Assembly (NCBI GenBank): GCA_001465935.1
Contig: LNKV01000016.1
Coordinates: 62,001-126,000 of the forward strand
DNA from: Clarireedia homoeocarpa
Taxonomy: Eukaryota > Ascomycota > Leotiomycetes > Helotiales > Rutstroemiaceae
Reading direction: 5' to 3'
DNA: 64,000 nt
Translations under genes and position numbers: made by a program
The notes under the pieces: generated by a model
What the model saw: only the letters and a program-made list of their open reading frames with translations
Told to the model about the DNA's origin: nothing
Databases searched by the model: none
Shown: positions 1 through 12,800 of the stretch, piece after piece
How positions within the stretch are numbered: position 1 is the stretch's first letter
Layout: every line of letters begins with the position of its first letter

Positions 1-172
1 AGACAAAAATGCTTATAACTTTGTTGATGACTTCAAATACTTGAATGTTTATATACGTATCAATACTCATATGATTTCCGTTCCATCATTCATTCATTCA
101 TTCCCTCATCCATCACACCTCACATCCCTTTCCCTTTCCCTTCCCAGCACCCCCCAAGCCCAGCGCGCCCAC

Positions 173-2282
173 TCAAGGTTGCCAACTCCCGCTAACCGTC
201 GTAGCGGTGGCACAACTAACCGGCACCGTCAAAGTCCTATTCGGATCCGCCTCCCAAGTAACGGTTCCGGAACTCGCCACATTAATAAACTTATACTGGA
301 CCACCGTGCCCGCAGGTAATGTCACAGTTACCGACCACAACGGATTACTGCTTGTGTACTGACTAGCCGACAGCGCGATAGCCGACGCTGGGTTCCAGGA
401 GCCAAGCTGTGAGATACTGCCTGATAATTTGATGGTTTGGCCGAAAGAGGTAGTGACGAGTTCGTTGAAGGTGACTGCTACGGCTGTTTGTGTTGCACAG
501 CCGGATGAGGTTGTGGATGTGGATTGGGTGGAGGTGGAGGTCGAGGGGGTGGTGGTAGTGGGAGAGGCTCCGCCTGTGCCGCTGGGGGTTTGGGATGCGG
601 GGAAGGAGGTGGCGGTTGCGGTGGAGTAGGTGCCAATTGCGGAGGTGGCAGAACAGACGGCGGGGACGCTGGATGCAGATGATTCGCCCCATGAAGCCGG
701 GACGACGCCGGCTCGACGAGCAGCTGCGGTTAGGAATGCTGCATAGGACCAGGTGAGATCGTATGCGGAGAGAGGAGCTCCCCCGGCTCTGTTGAATTGT
801 TCGGAGAGCGATCCGTTGGATTGAGCGTATGTTGCAACAATGTTGACGTAACCATCAGCGTAGGTCTTGATTGCGTTGTACAAGGTGGTGTAAGTTGAGG
901 TTGAAGAAGCGTACGTGCCAGCAGTAACGGATGAGCTGAAATCTCTGAAGAAAGCAAGAGAAGTAGATGTGACAGTGATGGAGCCAATCTTGTTCCATGT
1001 GTAAAGTGCGTCATAAAGTTGCTCAGCTGCAGCCAAAGTGTTGAGGTACCAAGGATTGCCTCCATAGTAAGAATCCTCGGGGTATCGACCAACGGAGACT
1101 GCGACTCCTTCGGCGATTCCAGAGTTGATAGAGTAGATTGAGCGGAAAGAATCGGTGACCACTTTATGATTGGCTAAAGCACGATCGGAGCAAGGTTGGA
1201 AAGTGGTAGCATCACATGCGGCACTTGGGTCGAAAGTTTGGATGGTACTGAGGATGGAATTTGCATCCTTTCCTGATCTGCCATTATTTGCATTGATGTT
1301 GGAGATGATATATCCGGAAGAGGGGCTCCAGAAAGTCTGTAGGAAGCAGAGAACTTGAGGGGCTCTAAAACAACATTAGCATGTGATTGCTCGTATTCAA
1401 AATGAGTACATACTGAGAGTCACAGTAGGTACAACTCTGACCGATTTGTTTAGCCAAAGCACTTCCTTCGACAAGTGCACGATGCTGAGCCGCAATCGTG
1501 AAGAAACTAGAGCCTTGAACTTCTTCCCATAAATCGAATCCGGTTTGATTCCCTGTTAAAGACAGTCAGTGGTGGTAATTATGCTAGCTAGAAGATATGA
1601 GACTTGCAGTATTGTGCAACGTATGAGAGATCATTCCTGACGATTGGCCAAATAATGCTTTGAACGGTAGATGTATACCCGTTGTTAATCAACCACCTCG
1701 AGTAGGCAACCAATGCTGTTGCTCGAAGAGCAGGTCCATCTCTCTGAGGTCTTCCCCAAGAACCCGTGAATGCTGACTTATCGACATTGAACTTTGGTTC
1801 ACCTAGGCCTCCGGAAGAAAGATCACCTGAAGGATTGGATACGGTCTGTAGCCCGGCTTGAGCGCTGATGTAGCTCTCAATCTCTTGTTGCAATGATGCG
1901 GAATAGGTACCGCTGATGAAAGTATCAACGAGACTCTTAAAGGTCAATGCAGAATCACGAGTCCAAGTATAGAAGTCTACGTGCCCATTAGAATTTATCC
2001 CCCCACGAATGTTGATATTCAATACATACAATCTGGATTGACCTTGTCAGGTGAAGCAATAACGATACCCGAAGCTGCCCCTTGAGCACAAGCGCCGTCG
2101 GAGCCAATATTGCATAGAATTCTGGATAATGCAATAGGACTTTCCGTAGCAATGAAGGAGTCTACCGAACGTTTGACGATCTCCGCATCTCTTAGTTGCT
2201 TGACTCGACTTGGATCAGGAAAGGCAAAGATGCTTTGAATGGCAAGAGTGCCAACCAGAATGGCGGGAGCGAACGTATGCAT
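173..2282 (-). CDS. Glucoamylase (GH15 catalytic domain plus CBM20 starch-binding domain)
   Basis: This is a secreted exo-enzyme family that releases glucose from starch ends. Four exons (2282-2030, 1976-1608, 1552-1414, 1364-173) give 650 aa. A signal peptide starts at MHTFAPAIL; an in-frame ATG at 2369 would add 29 residues but would bury the signal. GH15 landmarks are DYFYTWTRDS, GSWGRPQRDGPALRAT and DLWEEVQGSSFF, whose first Glu (about residue 217) is the general acid. A Ser/Thr-rich linker is followed by a C-terminal CBM20 (about 545-650) with LGSWNPASAI and the VQYKF strand. The 1607-1553 intron has a GC donor, required to restore the Tyr-Trp-Asn-Gln-Thr motif. Aligning LSAYDLTWSY to Aspergillus enzymes puts Ala450 where the catalytic base Glu should be. 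Family assignment is firm; full activity is doubtful. Confidence 0.93.
1553..1607 (-). other. GC-AG intron in the glucoamylase gene
   Basis: This 55-nt intron starts GCAAGT instead of GTAAGT and ends TTTAACAG, with a CTGAC branch-like motif. Splicing here joins TACT to GGAAT and gives Tyr-Trp-Asn-Gln-Thr-Gly, the conserved glucoamylase reading. No GT donor nearby preserves both frame and motif. Confidence 0.85.
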
Positions 2283-4968
2283 GATAGGTCGAACAGCTTG
2301 AAAAGCCAGAGTAGAATTGAAAGGGTCGATGGAGGTGAGGGAGGAAAGAGAAGATGAAAGGAAGTTCATTGCTACTTTATATTAATGAGAGTAGCTATTG
2401 CATCTACCTGTCGGTCAGCGTCATGAATGAATGAGGCCGAGATTCGCCGTCGATGAACGGCTTGATATTGATGACTTGCCTCTTTTGGCAGGAGGCCGAT
2501 GGAATGTGAAAGGCAGCGGCACTAAGGGAGGAGAAGAAGAAAAAAGGTTACGAAGGTGTTCGCATACAAGGCAGAATAGACCTTGCCTTCAGGGAACAAG
2601 GGAGATGGGTGTAGCTGTAAGGTACGGAGGAAGTTGCGATGGATGGCTAGAGACTGGCTAGAGACGGGATATACAGCCTGTTTGAGCGATGGGGGGTGAA
2701 GTCGTCGGGTTGCTGTGAAAGTATGTATTTGTGTGTTGCAGTGGCACTAGAACAAGAACCCACCCCTGACGATTTGATGATCCGTGTCACGCGGTGAAGG
2801 AGAGGAAAGTCAAGTACGAAGTAAGTACGAAGACCTTGCGATGATGCACATATCGTGTGTAGAGAAAAAGTGGTTCCTTCGCACGGGTTTGCTCAGAATT
2901 GGTCGAACTTGGCAGCGGAGAGGATGTGGGTGGGCCTGCCGACACGTTTGTAGCCTCATACGGAGTACTTGGTAGGGAATAAGCCACCATCATCCTCGGC
3001 ATCATCGTCGTCACCCACAGAAAAGTCGAAGAAATGCCGCATACGTGAATACGTGAAGCCGGTGGTTCTGATTGCAGTTTACGGTAATCAAGTGACTGTC
3101 TCGCTGCGAAGAAAGCGAGAGAGGGTCAGAGCAAAGAGATACTTGGTACTTGGTACTTGATACGTTGTCGTGGTTGTATTTCGTAAATTTGGGGACCCCA
3201 CAGTGCCACAATCTAGCGGCATCACAACCGGTCCAGTCAAGAATGATTTCGACTTCTCTCCCCTTTCTCCCCCTGCTGCACCTTCTGCTCTTCCCCTCCT
3301 CCGCCCTGCAAAGCTTAAAGCTAATCGGTCCGTCCCTTGATCTCCGCTGATGCTTGCGCTCTCCATATTCTGTTGTGCTACAACCCCAGACTTTCAGCAC
3401 GCTTGTATTGCATACGGTGCATATGGCGCTCGGCAAAGTGAAGAATATCGATCTTATTTCGGCACTGCAAGGCATGATCCGAGGTGTAGAGGCGGGGTGT
3501 TGTATTGTATGACAAGGTTCGAGTGATGGCAATGAGGGTTCCTCTCGGTCTACAGCTACGAATGTTTGTTTCTAAAGACATGGGAATGGCAATTGTGTGT
3601 CTGGGACAGCTATCCAACCCAACTCACAAGCACGGCGATACATTCCATATGTATCTGACAAATCGCCCGAGAAAATGATGCGCTGCTAAGGGAAGCATTA
3701 GAGCAATTTCCAATGTATTTACCCTACCGAGGCAAGACTAGCCACGGAAAAACTCGATATAAGATGCGCGAATTGACTAGTCGGCGGACCAAACGACTAG
3801 AAGCATCTATACCGAGGCGGATATAGGAGCTGGATTCTACTTCGTGCCTCTTGTTGCTGTCTGCTGTCGTTGCCCTCCGAAGTATGACCGTTTCGTGCCA
3901 GTAATCAAACGACTACCCGACCCTAGATGGTACAGAACTCCGTGGATACATATAATATCTATGCAGGGCTGATATCGTTTGGTCATGGGACGTCCGTTTG
4001 GTGAGCCAAGGAGGAGCTGGTGGCAGTGCGAGGGGTATCTAGTGCCAAGGATAGGAACAGATGCAAGGTAAAAGGATGAGCAAGCGCGGCAGACCACGGA
4101 ATTCGGATACTACCGAGACGGCATCACTACAATCCTGGACAAAGATATTGCATGGCGTTTGGAGAAGAATGTTTTATTGCGCTGATCATGGCGCGCGTTG
4201 GGCGCGCACAGAACTCTAGCTAACTATGCAACCAATATTGCGCATTTACCTCGGAACAGTGAGAAAACAGAAGTTGATCAGCCATTCAACTAGATATGAA
4301 GCCCCCCTACCGGCTTGTCCTGCCCCAAAATACCCCTCCGTAGATACCCCATGTGTGTTCGTGTAATACCAAAGGTCCGCGACACCATCGCGCCGTAATG
4401 TGGGAACAATTCGAAGGAAGGGCCGCAAAGAGCCTCGGAATGTAGACGAGAGGGTTATTCCGCAACCTCAAAGGCTAACAGCCTAGGCAAACAGATTTGG
4501 AATCTGACGTCTTCAGTTCACTTGTCCACCGAATCAGCCGGTTAAAGCGACTCAGGTTTCGTAAGGACTGATTTCTCTGAGATTTGTCGATCGGATGATT
4601 TACATCATGTAATAATACCAGAAGAGGTAGATGGCTCCATAGACGATCGAACTGCCTCAGCATGCAACTACCACCTTACACCATCACTGCAAGCAGCTTT
4701 GGTAAAGGGAAGGACGCTGGACACAAATCTGCATATTTGGGGAAAGAAGAAATTTTCGAGCGCAAAAAATTGTTTTTATAAGCTTGGTGGACCACCACTC
4801 ACTAGCGTAGTTCGGGTCGGGACTAGATTATTCCGGATCATTTTTAGAGTTGCCTCACATTTCAACAACAACAATCTAAGAGCCTCAACCAGGCATTCTT
4901 CTCTTCTCTCCTACCATCCTAGTCTTTACCTAGTACAATCGCAAACACATTGCCCAAATACCCTCATC
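2283..4968. other. Intergenic region between divergent glucoamylase and SNU66
   Basis: I see no supported gene in these 2.7 kb. Short open frames on both strands have no recognisable motifs or splice-linked partners. The segment must hold the glucoamylase promoter (left part) and the SNU66 promoter (right part). A GC-rich block near 4190-4210 has repeated GCGCG. Confidence 0.6.
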
Positions 4969-7028
4969 ATGGCGGACGCAATATCTATTGAAGAGACGAA
5001 TAGGATACGTGTATCGCTTGGTATGAAGCCGCTACCTGTCCCAGGCGCTACAGGTCCAGTATTCAAAGAGACGGCGACTGGTCCAGCAGAAGATGTTGGC
5101 AGTACATTAGAATCACGCCAGGCGGAGGGCTACGACAATTATCGAAAATTGCAGGAAGCGGAAGAAGCGAAAAAGAAGCGAGAAGCAAAAGCAGAAGCCA
5201 TCAAGAAAGCACGCGACGCCGCCAAACGATTTGCGCAACTCGAGGGCAAAGGGTTAGGTGAAGCAGACGATGACGAGGATCTCGATGCTAAGGGATGGCT
5301 GATGAAGCAGAAAAAGAGACAAAAGGAGATTGAGAAAGCGAGGAAAAGAGAGAAAGAGTTGGCAGAGGCAGAGGCTGCTGCAGCTGCGCAATATACGGCG
5401 AAAGATCTTGCGGGCGTGAAAGTCGGTCATGAGCTAGGCACATTCGCTGAGGGAGAGGAGCAAGTTCTTACTCTGAAAGACACGACCATCGATGAGAATG
5501 AAGAAGAAGGGGATGAGCTAGAGAATTTGGATTTGCGAGAACGCGAAAAGCTGTCAGAAAAACTAGAGCTTAAGAAGAAAAAGCCGGTTTACAATCCCAA
5601 CGACGATGATGAATTAGGTGAGCGAAAGATATTAGCGCATTACGACGAAGAGATTGAAGGGAAGAAGGGCAAGAAGTTTACTTTGGATGGCATGGGTAGT
5701 ACTGCTGAAGCTGCATCGGCGATGAGTGATTTCACTGCGAAGCCAAAAGTACAAAAGTTCAGTCTTGATATTCTCAGTAAGTGTCGGAATCCGTATTTTC
5801 ATACTTTCAAGTCTTTCATATACTGACTTGTTTACCAGAAGATGAGCAGCCACAGTCCGATTATCTTGATATCTCAGAAATTAAAGTCAAGAAGCCCAAA
5901 AAGAAGAAGGCAAAGTCAACTCGGCGGAAAGCACTTGACGATGATGATGAATTTCCTCAAGTCGAAGCCACAGCCTCGAATGAGGATGGCAATGATGCAA
6001 TGGAAGTTGATCAACCATCTGAACCCACTAAGAAACGGACATTCCAAGACATGTCCTTTGTTGATGATGAAGATTTGCAAGCTTCGCTCGCCGCCCAAAG
6101 AAGGAACGCCCTGAAAAAGCGCCAAAAGTTACGGCCCGAAGAGATTGTTCAGAGATTACGAGAAGAGGCATCCGCAACTCCGACTGCAGAAAATGAGGAC
6201 GAAGTTGGCGCTGGACTTGTGATTGATGAGACCTCGGAGTTTGTTGCAAATCTTCAAAAACCAGTTGCCGCAGAACCTAAGCGAAGGTCAGCCTCAAGGC
6301 AAGCCGATGCTGTCACTTCTATGGATGCCGATTCGGATGATGACGATGGTGATGTGCACATGAAAGAGTCATACGCTAATGTCGAAGATGAGGAAGATCG
6401 TCTTGCTCGGATGAAGCGTGAAACATCTGCTTCTCAAGCCATTCTGGATAACGGTTTAGGTCAAGAAGCAACCTTAGATAAGGGTCTTGGATCCACACTG
6501 AAGCTACTTCGCGAGAGAGGTATCCTAAAGACTGATGAGTCTGGTGATCCGAATACTATCTTCCGAAACAAGCAGAAATTCCTAGCTGAAAAGCAACGAC
6601 GTGAAGCGGAAGCGGAGAGAAAAGCTAGGTTACAAAGAGAGAGGGACCGGACAACCGGACGTTTAGACCGCCTATCAGCTCGTGAACGAGAGGAACATGC
6701 CCGACAACAAAACACCCTTCGAGACCAGGCCGAATCACGACAACTCGCCGAACATTTCAACCGAGAATACAAACCTACAGTCGAACTTAAATACATTGAC
6801 GACCACGGACGTCGCATGAACCAAAAGGAAGCTTTCAAACATCTCTCTCATCAATTCCACGGCAAAGGTAGCGGAAAACAAAAGACGGAGAAGATGCTCA
6901 AAAAGATCGAAGACGAGAAACGAAGAGAAGCGCAGAGTGCGCTGGATGGTAGTCAGATTGGTGGGATGACGGGCGCAGCGGCTCAACAGTTGAAGAAACA
7001 GAGACAGGCTGGCGTTAGGTTGGCTTGA
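4969..7028 (+). CDS. SNU66: SART-1/Snu66 family U4/U6.U5 tri-snRNP splicing factor
   Basis: Snu66/SART1 is a nuclear component of the U4/U6.U5 tri-snRNP needed to assemble an active spliceosome. The start MADAISIEETNRIRVSLGMK matches the family N-terminus, so I use the ATG at 4969 rather than the longer upstream open frame. Exons 4969-5776 and 5839-7028 flank a 62-nt intron (GTAAGT, CTGAC, CCAG) and encode 665 aa. The protein is highly charged with Lys/Glu helices, acidic stretches such as DADSDDDDGD, and the conserved C-terminal blocks YKPTVELKYIDDHGRRMNQK and GMTGAAAQQLKKQRQAGVRL. Length lies between the yeast and human proteins. Confidence 0.93.
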
Positions 7029-7787
7029 GCAAGTCAAATCAAGTCAAGTCGAGTCGAGTTGGTGCTGTGCGAGTTTGATGGGATATGCTATTGGTGCATT
7101 AAAAGGTGCAGAACTCCTATTTACATTTGTATCTTACTTAGATTTATTCAATGCTGACAAAGATTCTTTTTTCTTCTTCTTCGCCTCAAAAGATTAGCTT
7201 GTACGTAGAAAGAAGTACATGGACTTGTTTTATTGCGGTAAGTTAAGTTTACTGAAGCTGTGCCCGTGCCCAGCTAACCTTTTACATGATATTTTTCATC
7301 CTATGTTGGAGCGGGTTTACGGTAAGCTAGGTCGGTGATATTGACGGTTCATTTTTCCCCGAACGTGCTCCGAGGCTGAGGCTGCCTCTACCCAGCCTAC
7401 TATCCTGTCGATATGATACATCCATCCATCTCTCGGGAGACTGAGGCCCCTTCTACAAAGTAGTATGATCTGATCTGATCTGATCTGGTAAGCAAAGTAA
7501 AGAAAAGAAACCGATGCATGCTCGTGACACCCCCCCCTTATCATTGCGCGGATGGCTTAAGTGCTGTGCTGTTTGTTATATTTGTTGGCATGCACGCACC
7601 TACCTACCTACCTACCTGGGTCATATAACTAACTACTTCTTCTGTCTGTGGATTTCATGTTATTCGCATCGATAATCGGCGTTTGGGATTCCCCTTGAGT
7701 GAGTGACTGACGGGCTAGCTATGTCTATCTGGTTGGTGCATTCGCAACGGGGTTTGTGTCATTGTGGGTGGCATTTATAACTTGATA

Positions 7788-7790
<3 letters not shown>

Positions 7791-7823
<33 letters not shown>
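7791..7823. repeat. (TA)n dinucleotide microsatellite
   Basis: About 16 uninterrupted TA units are visible directly, in the intergenic region after SNU66. Confidence 0.97.
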
Positions 7824-7825
<2 letters not shown>

Positions 7826-8520
7826 TTAATGCAACTCACTCTTGCTTCCTTCATCATCTATCTCATCTTGTATCGTCTCTTCCTAAACCGTCTGTCTGTC
7901 TTCATATACATATATATATATCTACAATCATCTGACTGACTCCTTTCGCGGACCCATTCATTCATCAAACAAAGCATCCATATATCATAACTACTCGCTT
8001 TTCCCATTTGCATATTGGAATTACCCTATCCTGTCTCGTCTCGTCTCGTCGTCACATCCTATCCTATACAGTACAGTACAGTACAGTACTATGCAATCTG
8101 ATCTGATCTGATCTGATTATATCAAATCATCTTATCTTATCCATTCATTGATTGCATCGGTGCATTCCGCATCCCGCAATGCAAGGAGTTTAGAACGGTA
8201 TCGCGTTCGATACTGAGCCGTTGATGTCTACGGGCGCACCTAACATTCTGGGTTTTTGTTAATGCGATGATCGGGTTGGTGGGGCTGGTTTTCGTTTTGG
8301 GGGGGGAGGGTTTGGGGGCAATTGTAGGTGGTTTATGGGGGGGAGAATTGGGAAAGGGGCGCGATGGGATAAACATACTTCTTTCCCGTTTCCGTCGCGC
8401 AACAGCCTACGAAGAGGGAGGCGGGCCAGCATACGATCTGTGAGGATGTGTCAGTGTCTTTTTCTTTTCCTTTATTTATTTATTTTTATTTTTTGTTTCT
8501 TTCAGGAATAGGAAGGAAAG

Positions 8521-8578
8521 GAAGGGGATGTAAAGGAAGGGGATGTAAAGGAAGGGGATGTAAAGGAAGGGGATGTAA
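8521..8578. repeat. 15-bp tandem repeat, four copies
   Basis: The unit GAAGGGGATGTAAAG is repeated four times, the last copy truncated, with no differences between full copies. Perfect identity suggests recent expansion by slippage. No gene is apparent around it. Confidence 0.95.
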
Positions 8579-9853
8579 TATAGCATTGGAGGAGAGAAGA
8601 CATACAGCTGAAGCAAGACCGACAGCGAACCCCAGCGTTGGTCCCACGACCTTGATATGACAAGGATTCTGATCTGTTCCGCACTGGATGCAGAAGAAGG
8701 GGATTGGGAGACAGTCCATTTTCGGGGGGGTTGGGTTTGGGACGGTTTGAGTTTGTAGTGGAGGAGGAGGAGGAAGGAGATACGCGCGAGAATTCCACTT
8801 GTAACTGGTCACTGATGAGATGGACAGCGCGTGATTGAGCAAAACAAAGAAAGAAAGATACTGGTAAGGCTAGGAATCTAGGTCCCTCAGTTACAGTAAA
8901 ATGGGAATCTTTCAAGTAACCATGTTATATTATGGGTGGAAGTTGGCTCGGGTGGGTGCAGGAGCATGGTAATGTTCAGTTGATGACGTAAGGGGGGATG
9001 ATTGAATGATGCGCTCGGCTTTGGTTTAACCTTAAATTGGAGACACTTGGGAAGCGGTACGAGATGTACGGTTATTGATTGGGTGAATGAGATATTGGAA
9101 TTATATTATGTGAGTCTAGATAGATCATCGAGTTCTATCTACCAAGATCCACAAACTAATAAAACTTTTACAAAGTACTTTGTCTGATTCAAGACAAATA
9201 ACCGGAGATCAGACAGCCTTGCAAGCCTTGCCAATTTCACACCATGTCACCAATCAAATTCCAGAGTAGAGTTATCCAAACAAGAAGAGCTTTGTTCTTT
9301 GGGACACCGGTGCGTATAAAACGGAAGGCTGCCCGTTCTTGGCCGCTAAACCCTTTTTAAAATGGGTTTGCCGTGTTTTTGCTTTCCCTTCAAGAGTTCA
9401 AGAGTGGACGAGATGATTACCCAGAGAGAGAGGACTTGCACATGAAGAGTCTATGAAAGGGCTAGACTCGTCATTGTTGCAATTCCAATAGAGCAGCGTG
9501 GCTAGCACATATCTATGTCGATGTGAAATAGAATAGCAAGTTAGCTAGCAAGTAATGGAATAGCAAGTTGGCTAGCAAGTAAAAACTAAAAACTAAAAAC
9601 TAAAAACATGTTCGTCCTCTTTTGAGTTCAACATTCAGTCATGGTTCGGCCAATTAGAACACCAGCATGTGACTATATCCTGCTTACCTAACCTCGTGTT
9701 ATCCGCTGTGATAGAACTTTTGGTCGCAAACCCCGACTATCGTCCAGATTCTTACCCGTAGGCAAAAAGGAATTATTTCGCAGCTCGCCCGAGTCTCCCA
9801 CATCCCCTCCCTTAAAAGGTGAATGAGTTGTCCTCGATAGAATATCGGCAACG

Positions 9854-12800
9854 ATGACTTCACCGCAAAGCGAAACCACGACTCACCCTGTCGCTCCTGT
9901 CGCAACAATGTCGACTGGTTCTACGGATATCACTAATACTGATAACACGCCCATGAACAATCTCACCGCTGTCGAAGATACTGCCGAACCTACGAATTCC
10001 GATTTGAGACAAGATCGATCTGCTACTCCAATGAACAGTGCAACAAATGCTGGGGAAACCTTCGAAGGGATTAGATCTAGAAAACAATCACTGGCCGTCC
10101 AGGAACAATTCAATCTTGTCAAACAACTCTCCAATTCCCCAAGCTTCGGTGCACCCCTCGACCACATTCCAACCACGCAAGTTGGCGGTGCGGGATCAAA
10201 CGCTGCGACAGCGAATACTACCTTGCCACTCGAGGCATTGAGCAACGAGTTGAATAATCAAAACGTCCCGTTTAACTTGGCGGATATTCCTGTCGATGTA
10301 CCCGTGGATGGAATGGCAGGTGTCGAGATGGGCATAACTCCCAGTTTAGGCGCAGCCACGAATGGCGACTTAAACGTAAACATGGCCGCAAACATCGACG
10401 CAGCAATCAGGGCTGACGTCGAACTGCATATGAAGGCAGAGATGGAACAACAATACTGGCCACAGCTCCAACCAGAGGAACCAAAGGTCACGGAGTTGAA
10501 CGGCTTTGCGAAACTGGTCTTTGACGATAGTGCATTCTATATGACCACACTCTCTGTGATTCTTGGTCGCGACCAGGAATCCATGCGCAATTTACAACGA
10601 TTTGAAGATGAGAAGCGGAAAATGGAAGCGGCAGATGCAAGTGCTTTCGATACAGACAATGCCCAGACTCCAAATCGCAAACGGACGTCGCATTCAAGGC
10701 CCCGGCATAAGATGACTTGCATTAACGCGTCGGCTGGTATATTAGATCCATGGGTGGAATGTCCTTCAGATGGCGAGCCGAGTTCCAAAAGGAGAAAGAG
10801 TAAGAAGGCCAAATCTACAAATGCATCATCGCGAAGTGCTTCCAGAAGAAACTCTCTCGTTCCGCCAGCGCCCTTTGCTGTCAATAGTTACATAGATCCA
10901 AGTGCTGGTGTCCAAGCAGTTAATCCAGCATCCCAGAAACCGTCTCCAAACCATTGCCCGCGTATATCTATACATCCGCCATTCGCCACAGGATTACAAG
11001 GTTTCAAGGCCATATCGAGAGAACATGCTAGGATTTATTATGACAATAGAGAAGAATGTTTCAAGGTCCGGGTTCTTGGGAGGAATGGTCTTTTCGTCGA
11101 CGATAAATTCTACGATTGGAAACAAGAGGCTTCTCTTTCAAATGGGAGTAGATTGCAGATTGGTTTCGTTTATATCAGATTCCTGCTACCGAATGTCATT
11201 CTGGAAGATTCGCAAGACCAATTTGAGGAGAATTATGATGAAGATGCTGTCACGCGCACATATTCGGAGAGCATTCGTTACTCCGAAGGAGGTAAGGAAA
11301 TGAGTCTTGATTTTGATGAGATTCGCCCTAGGAATCCTAGTTCGAGCCCCTCATCGAATGGTATTGATAGTGACGAAGGACTAGACGAGGACCCTGACGA
11401 CGAACCTAACGTTCGCAATAATAAGGGAATCGCGGGAGAAGATGACGATGGGGAAGATGCCGAAGGGGAGGAAGTTGATGAGAGTCTTTCCGAGGAGGAG
11501 ATTGATGATGATGACAATGTGGGTGTCAGTCCAACAGACACCAGTCCAAAACTTGCCAAAAAACGTGGACCAGGTCGTCCTCCAAAGAATGGTATCATGT
11601 CAAAACGCGAACAGCAGCTTGCGAAGAAGAAAGCACTTGAACAGAAAGAAGCGCCCCAAAGAGCGACTTCAACACAGCCAGCTCCTGGTACCAAAAACAA
11701 AGTTGGAAGGCCGCGAAAGCATCCTTTGCCAGATACCCCACCAGAACCGCGCCAGAAACGCAAATATACTAAAAGACAGCCCAAAGAGCCTAAACCTGTT
11801 GAGGAACCCAAGGACACTGAAAACACTGGGGACCCCGATGAAGACAAATTCCACCCTGATGGCAGTTTGGTTGTGACGAAGAAGACAGGTAACAAGCCAT
11901 CCTATACACTCAAAGAAATTCCTTGGCGTAGCGAAGAAGAATGTACTCCGGAGCAACTTGCCAAACCACCAAAGAACTACGTACAGATTGTATGGGAAAT
12001 TCTCACCGAAGAGGGTATTGATTTATGTCTACCACAAATTTACAATGAGATGGAGGTCAGATATCCTTACTTCACCTTTTGTAAGTCAAAAGGATGGCAA
12101 AGTAGTGTGCGACACAATTTGGGGCAGCATTCATGTTTCGAGCGAAGAAATCGCGCTGGCAAAGGTTGGGCGTGGAGTCTGAAAGAAGGCGAGAGCTACC
12201 AAAAGGAGAAAAAGCGCAAACCATCTTCTCCGGCTCCAGCACCAGCTCAAGCAAATCGGCCAATCTTCGGTAATCCGCTGGTGTTACCTCAGGGTGTAGA
12301 ACCGCCTCCTGGATACATGATTGATTATCGGGGTTATCAACAGCCTCCAGTACATCCTCAGTATCTTCCCCCGGGACAGCAGCAACAGCAGCAGCCTTAT
12401 ATGGGCGCATCATATCACCCTGGTCCATATCCTCCTCCACCGCATCAAGGCTATCCTCCTCCTATGAATGGCGCGCTGCCTCAAGCTGGTGGACCACCGC
12501 CATTCATCCCTCCAATTCCGCCTCAGTTAGCCCCCTCAGCACCAACCTCTTACAGTTCCCCCTACGCCCCCAAGCCTAACCCATCTGGAGCGCCGCCTCA
12601 AAATACTCAACAACAACAGCTCACCCCTCAACAGCAACCACAAAGGCCACCCTCACAGCCTCAGCAATTACATCAATCACCACAAGCAAATATGCCACAA
12701 ATGTCCGCACCGCCACAATCATCTGACCATCCTCCTCCTGGTCCACCTCCTGCTCAACCCCAAGTTCCCAACCAAACACCTCCCGCACCACCTACCGCCA

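Larger units (their letters stand above)
7029..9853. other. Intergenic region rich in simple repeats
   Basis: These 2.8 kb contain no supported gene. They hold the SNU66 3' end and probably a long promoter/5' leader for the forkhead gene. Many microsatellites occur: (CTAC)n near 7599-7616, (TA)n at 7791-7823, (CAGTA)n at about 8067-8090, (CTGAT)n at about 8096-8118 and a 15-bp tandem array at 8521-8578. A TATA-like TATAAAA lies near 9316. Confidence 0.6.

Noticed and set aside
3011..3532. 173-codon minus-strand open frame upstream of glucoamylase
   Set aside because: It has no recognisable motif and irregular composition, and overlaps other equally weak frames; I treat it as chance.
8521..8578. 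CRISPR-like array
   Set aside because: Units are contiguous 15-bp copies without spacers in a eukaryotic genome.
11278..11895. 205-codon minus-strand open frame
   Set aside because: It lies wholly antisense to the forkhead gene and is Ser/Gly low-complexity, as expected from the complementary acidic codons.
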